Source: Flavobacterium sp. LC2016-23 (GTDB lineage Bacteria; Bacteroidota; Bacteroidia; Flavobacteriales; Flavobacteriaceae). Taken from it: DNA of 64,000 nucleotides. The DNA lies in assembly GCF_009674775.1 (NCBI RefSeq), contig NZ_WKKE01000001.1:1-64000 (forward strand), read 5' to 3'. The position numbers were made by a program, and so were the translations under genes. The notes below the pieces were generated by a model. That model saw nothing but the letters and a program-made list of their open reading frames with translations. It was not told the origin of the DNA and did not search any database. How positions within the stretch are numbered: the first letter of the stretch is position 1; the number at the start of each line of letters is the position of its first letter. Positions 60,287-64,000 of this stretch are shown here, piece after piece.

Positions 60287-63154
60287 ATGAAAAAAACTTT
60301 ACTCTTATTTTTCCTTTTGCTGTCGACGGCTATTTTTGCACAGCAGCAAACAGTTACGTACTCTATAAATCCGTCACCTTTTGAGGATACCACTTCTATT
60401 ACCATAACAATTAATGGTTCAAGTGTCAATGAAGGTACCTGGAGTGTTGCCGGCAATGCCTTATATCTTTGGTCATGGTCCTATGATGTAAACGATGCCG
60501 CTCAAATGGATTCCCCTTCAAACGGTTCCTGGACGGCTTCAAATGAAGCCAGTAAATTCACGTATAATGCCGGAACAGATACCTATACAAAAACTTTTGT
60601 CCCGTCGGTATATTTTAATCGAAACGGAATCGGCAGGATGGGATTTCTGGTTAAAGCAAAAGATGGATCGGGAGGTAAACAATCTCAGGATATTGTCGTT
60701 GAAGTGGGTTCTTTTCAGGCCACTTTGACTGCTCCGGCCGAAAATAGCGCCAGCATTATTGCTTCAGGTGCCAACTTTACTATTTCGGCAACCAATACAA
60801 ACGGTGCTGCAAGTTATACGCTGAAAGCAAACGGAACGACAATCAATACCAATGCAGCTACATCTGCTTATTCCTATTCTCACACGAATATCACCAACAA
60901 TCAAAGCTATGAATTAACTATAGTTCAGGGAGCAACAACAATTGTTAAAAAATTCTCTGTAATTGTAAATCCAAATACGGTTTCAGCAGCAATACCCGCA
61001 GGTTTAGTAGATGGAATTAATTATAACACTTCCGATGCCACAAAAGCCACTTTGGTTCTGGATGCGCCTTTAAAAGACTTTGTTTATGTTGCAGGAAGTT
61101 TTAATAACTGGCAGCCTACTTCGGCGTATGCCATGAAAAAAGATCCGGCTTCAGGGAAATTCTGGCTGGAAATTACAGGTTTGGTTTCCGGAGTAAACAA
61201 TACCTATCAGTATTGGGTAGTGGATGCAACACCGCTTGCTAATTCGCCTTCATTGGTAAAAACGGCCGATCCGTATTCTACTTTGGTTTTGTCACCTTAT
61301 GATGATGCCGGAATTCCATCAGCTTCTTATCCAAATTTACCAGTATATCCATCAGGACAAAACTTTGAAGTTACTGTGCTTAAAACAGGTCAGACACCTT
61401 ACAATTGGCAGGTGACTAATTTTACAAAACCGGAGAAAGATAAATTGGTGGTGTATGAAGTTTTGGTTCGCGATTTTGATGCTGCCAGAAATTATCAAAG
61501 TTTGATTGATAAAATAGATTATTTTAAAAATCTTAAAATAAATGCGATCGAATTAATGCCGGTAATGGAATTTGAAGGCAACGAAAGCTGGGGGTATAAT
61601 ACTTCTTTTCATATGGCGCTGGATAAATTTTACGGGACATCAGATAAATTGAAAGAACTGATCGATTTGTGTCACCAAAACGGAATTGCAGTTATTCTGG
61701 ATGTTGCTTTGAATCATGCCTTCGGAAGAAATCCGATGGTGAGAATGTGGATGAACGATCCTGACGGAGATGGTTTTGGTTCGCCAACAGCCGAAAATCC
61801 GTATTTTAATACGGTTGCCAAACATACTTACAGCGTTGGGGAAGATTTTAATCATCAATCGCTAAAAACGCAGAATTATGTGGATCGTGTGATCAAACAA
61901 TGGATTCAGGAATATAAAATTGACGGATTCCGTTGGGATTTAACCAAAGGATTTACGCAAGCCTGTACAGCAAGTGATGAGTCATGTACTAATGGTTACC
62001 AACAGGACAGAGTTGATGTTTTGAAAAAATATGCCGATTATTCCTGGAGTCTGGATCCAACGCATTACACGATTTTCGAACATTTAGGTTCCGATTCGGA
62101 AGAGCAGCAATGGGCCAATTACAGAATTGCAGAAACGCCAAGTAAAGGAATTATGATGTGGGGAAAAATGACAGATCCTTATAATGAACTGTCAATGGGA
62201 TACACAAGTAATATTTCAAGAATGACAAGCGGTAGTCGTGGTTTTACAGCAAATCGATTGATGGGTTATGCAGAAAGTCATGATGAAGAACGTCTGATGT
62301 ATAAAAATATACAATACGGAGCTTCAAACGGAACGTATAACGTGAACACATTAAATACCGCCTTATCCAGAATGTCTGCTATCGGAGCGGTTTCTCTATT
62401 GGTGCCGGGCCCGAAAATGATCTGGCATTTTGGAGAATTAGGATGGGATGATTCTATTTTTACCTGTAATAATGGTACGGTAAATGATGCCTCTTCAACC
62501 ATTTCGGGAGATTGTAAGTTAGACACAAAACCACAGCCTCAATGGGTGGAGAATTGGCTGGGAAATTCAAATAGAAATAAAATCTACAACGATTGGGCTA
62601 AAATGATTACGCTAAAAACTACAGAGCCGGTATTTTTGGGAACACCGACCATAGCGAATGCGAGTTCTTTAAGTGTTAACATAAAAATCACCAATGCAAA
62701 TTTAGCTTCAACGCAACTAAAAGATGTGTTGATTTTGGCCAACTTTGGATTGACACCTCAAAATGTAGCGACAGGTTTTCAGTACACAGGAACTTGGTAT
62801 AATCTAATGGATAATACCACCATAAATGTTACTGATGCTACAGCACCGATAAGTATTCCTGCAGGAGAATACAGAATCTACGGTAACAAACAGGCAAATT
62901 TGGCAATAGCTGATTTTGAAAAAGGGAATACGGTAAATCTGTATCCAAACCCGGTCTCCGATTATTTTACCTTAAATGTAATCACATCAAAAGTGCAGAT
63001 ATATTCCGTTTCGGGTCAATTGGTAAAAAGTTTTGTAACGAATGGAAATGCAGATTTTCAGTTTTCGGTAACAGACCTGACAACAGGATTGTATCTCGTT
63101 AAAGCTGTTGATGAAAATAATAAAACACAAGTGATGAAATTCATCAAGAAATAA
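60287..63154 (+). CDS. Secreted multidomain GH13 alpha-amylase with T9SS sorting domain
   Basis: A 955-residue exported enzyme. Signal peptide (LLLFFLLLSTAIFAQ); two N-terminal beta-sandwich regions (about 20-230); a CBM48-type E-set domain around 250-350 (FVYVAGSFNNWQPTSAYAMK). The GH13 barrel follows: region I VILDVALNHAFG, region II KIDGFRWDLTKG, region III YTIFEHLGSDS, region IV GYAESHDEERL. The last 75 residues form a type A sorting domain of the type IX system (VNLYPNPVSDYFTLNV, ending QVMKFIKK). It is therefore secreted or attached to the surface to cut starch outside. Confidence 0.94.
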   Translation: MKKTLLLFFLLLSTAIFAQQQTVTYSINPSPFEDTTSITITINGSSVNEGTWSVAGNALYLWSWSYDVNDAAQMDSPSNGSWTASNEASKFTYNAGTDTYTKTFVPSVYFNRNGIGRMGFLVKAKDGSGGKQSQDIVVEVGSFQATLTAPAENSASIIASGANFTISATNTNGAASYTLKANGTTINTNAATSAYSYSHTNITNNQSYELTIVQGATTIVKKFSVIVNPNTVSAAIPAGLVDGINYNTSDATKATLVLDAPLKDFVYVAGSFNNWQPTSAYAMKKDPASGKFWLEITGLVSGVNNTYQYWVVDATPLANSPSLVKTADPYSTLVLSPYDDAGIPSASYPNLPVYPSGQNFEVTVLKTGQTPYNWQVTNFTKPEKDKLVVYEVLVRDFDAARNYQSLIDKIDYFKNLKINAIELMPVMEFEGNESWGYNTSFHMALDKFYGTSDKLKELIDLCHQNGIAVILDVALNHAFGRNPMVRMWMNDPDGDGFGSPTAENPYFNTVAKHTYSVGEDFNHQSLKTQNYVDRVIKQWIQEYKIDGFRWDLTKGFTQACTASDESCTNGYQQDRVDVLKKYADYSWSLDPTHYTIFEHLGSDSEEQQWANYRIAETPSKGIMMWGKMTDPYNELSMGYTSNISRMTSGSRGFTANRLMGYAESHDEERLMYKNIQYGASNGTYNVNTLNTALSRMSAIGAVSLLVPGPKMIWHFGELGWDDSIFTCNNGTVNDASSTISGDCKLDTKPQPQWVENWLGNSNRNKIYNDWAKMITLKTTEPVFLGTPTIANASSLSVNIKITNANLASTQLKDVLILANFGLTPQNVATGFQYTGTWYNLMDNTTINVTDATAPISIPAGEYRIYGNKQANLAIADFEKGNTVNLYPNPVSDYFTLNVITSKVQIYSVSGQLVKSFVTNGNADFQFSVTDLTTGLYLVKAVDENNKTQVMKFIKK

Positions 63155-63171
63155 TGGTTTGTTAGTTATGT

Positions 63172-63204
63172 AAAAGGGCTGTCTGTAAATAGACAGCCTT
63201 TTTA
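63172..63204. terminator. Terminator after the secreted amylase
   Basis: AAGGCTGTCT-type stem: GGCTGTCT (63178-63185) and AGACAGCC (63191-63198) with a 5-nt loop and A/T runs on both sides, between convergent genes. Confidence 0.88.
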
Positions 63205-63223
63205 TTTTGATGCTTTTTCTAAT

Positions 63224-63448
63224 TTATTTCTTTTCGTTGTATTCACCAATAACGGCAAAATAACCAAAAGTTCCCAAGCCCAGAACAATTAAAGGAGTGA
63301 GAATAAAAAGGATTATAATCCCAAATACAAGATCATCCTGCTTGTCTGACAGCAGTTTTGGTAAACCAAATTCAAAAACGCAAAAATAGGCAGCAGCAAC
63401 TGCCAGTATCACCCATAGAAAACCTAACGCCTGTTTGATTGTATTCAT
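63224..63448 (-). CDS. Small two-helix membrane protein next to an MFS transporter
   Basis: A 74-residue protein with two transmembrane helices (about ALGFLWVILAVAAAYFCVF and VFGIIILFILTPLIVLGLG) and a polar tail EYNEKK. Similar small proteins accompany MFS transporters of this type in Flavobacteriia (recalled as DUF6814, assignment not certain). It starts 12 bases downstream of the MFS stop, so the two are co-transcribed; it may be an accessory subunit. Confidence 0.65.
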   Translation of the reverse strand: MNTIKQALGFLWVILAVAAAYFCVFEFGLPKLLSDKQDDLVFGIIILFILTPLIVLGLGTFGYFAVIGEYNEKK

Positions 63449-63459
63449 TTTTTTTAAAT

Positions 63460-64000
63460 TTAAAGGTGATTAATTTTGTTTTTATTATCAATGTAAATCA
63501 TTCCAATTATAAAGCATACCGAAGCAATAACAATAGGATACCATAATCCGTCCAGATAAAAATCAGTTTTTCCTGTTTCTTTGGCATGTGTTACAAAATA
63601 AGTGGATATCGCAGGAAGCAATCCTCCAAAAATTCCATTTCCAACATGATAAGGCAAAGACATCGACGTATATCTGATCTTGGCTGGAAACATTTCTACC
63701 AAAAATGCTGCAATCGGTCCGTATACCATAGTGACAAATAAAACCTGAATAAAAACCAGTAAAATCAAGGTCCACTCATCATTGGAATTAATAAGGATGG
63801 AGACGTTGGTCTGAGGTTCTTTCTTCGTATTAAAAGCCGTTGTTTTTTCTATATACGAAGTTCCGTCAGTGTAGGTTTTTGAAATTGTGGTGATTACGTC
63901 ATTATTTTTTGTTGTTTCCGTGTTTTGACTTCTTTTTTCTACAATTTCAGATTTGGTGCTTACAGCTGTAGTCGTATACATTGTTTTGTAAATGGGCCTG
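63460..64000 (-). CDS. MFS transporter (metabolite:proton symporter type), C-terminal part, cut by window edge
   Basis: The reading frame stays open to base 64000 (RPIYKTMYTTTAV... upstream of the first ATG at 63981), so only the last 180 codons are present. Three or four C-terminal helices are visible. VYGPIAAFLVEMFPAKIRYTS is the characteristic loop of the metabolite:H+ symporter branch (ProP/ShiA-like), and GNGIFGGLLPAISTYFV follows. The soluble insert before it (about NTETTKNNDVITTISKTYT) is longer than in ProP. Substrate unknown. Confidence 0.8.
   Translation of the reverse strand, partial: RPIYKTMYTTTAVSTKSEIVEKRSQNTETTKNNDVITTISKTYTDGTSYIEKTTAFNTKKEPQTNVSILINSNDEWTLILLVFIQVLFVTMVYGPIAAFLVEMFPAKIRYTSMSLPYHVGNGIFGGLLPAISTYFVTHAKETGKTDFYLDGLWYPIVIASVCFIIGMIYIDNKNKINHL

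Overview
The window looks like chromosome from a Flavobacterium-type member of the Bacteroidota. The evidence is low-GC DNA, several good promoters of the Bacteroidota kind (TTG, 17-23 nt, TAnnTTTG), SusC/SusD proteins, a type IX secretion sorting domain, many Flavobacteriia DUF families (DUF4407, DUF4421, DUF4260), mevalonate-pathway genes and dense families of imperfect palindromic intergenic repeats. No phage, integrase, transposase, CRISPR array or rRNA was seen. Layout: 1-720 holds two identical tRNA-Asp genes, each followed by a terminator and a palindromic repeat. 0.8-5.9 kb is an AraC regulator and a TolC/EmrA/EmrB-type tripartite efflux pump. 6.0-10.3 kb holds methionine aminopeptidase, an NTF2-like protein, an XRE regulator with a YcxB-like membrane protein, three tiny genes (two of them unusually small, one a partial duplicate), an AlbA_2 protein and tRNA-Leu. 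10.3-18.1 kb holds an M20 dipeptidase, a BlaI/BlaR1-type operon with a visible operator, a saccharopine dehydrogenase-family gene, DUF423 and pckA. 18.3-22.3 kb is a phytase plus TonB-dependent receptor pair. 22.5-34.4 kb is mostly small housekeeping and hypothetical genes (hemW, ruvC, GNAT, cyclase, a glycosyltransferase pair). 34.4-39.1 kb carries a pseudouridine synthase, a UbiA prenyltransferase, mevalonate kinase and diphosphomevalonate decarboxylase, with a four-helix-bundle gene inserted between the last two. 39.3-42.7 kb holds TspO, a BaiN-type flavoprotein and a glycerophosphodiesterase. The largest coherent system (42.9-63.2 kb) is a starch/maltodextrin locus. Its plus-strand genes are susC, susD, susE and a secreted multidomain alpha-amylase with a T9SS tail. 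Its minus-strand genes are a LacI regulator, an SLC45-like sugar transporter, beta-phosphoglucomutase, a GH65 phosphorylase, GH97 alpha-glucosidase, SusA-like GH13 and a cytoplasmic GH13. Inferred flow: surface amylase cuts starch, SusCDE imports oligosaccharides, periplasmic GH13/GH97 trim them, the SLC45 protein imports maltose, and GH65 plus PgmB turn it into glucose and glucose-6-phosphate. A putative LacI operator (core AAGCGCTT) sits just upstream of the transporter. The window ends inside an MFS transporter gene. A second theme is the repeats. At least six families of palindromic intergenic sequence occur, and split arms of these palindromes flank small or accessory genes (a GxxExxY gene, a four-helix-bundle gene, a GH13 gene). 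Repeats also supply the ends of some coding sequences and create false N-terminal extensions.
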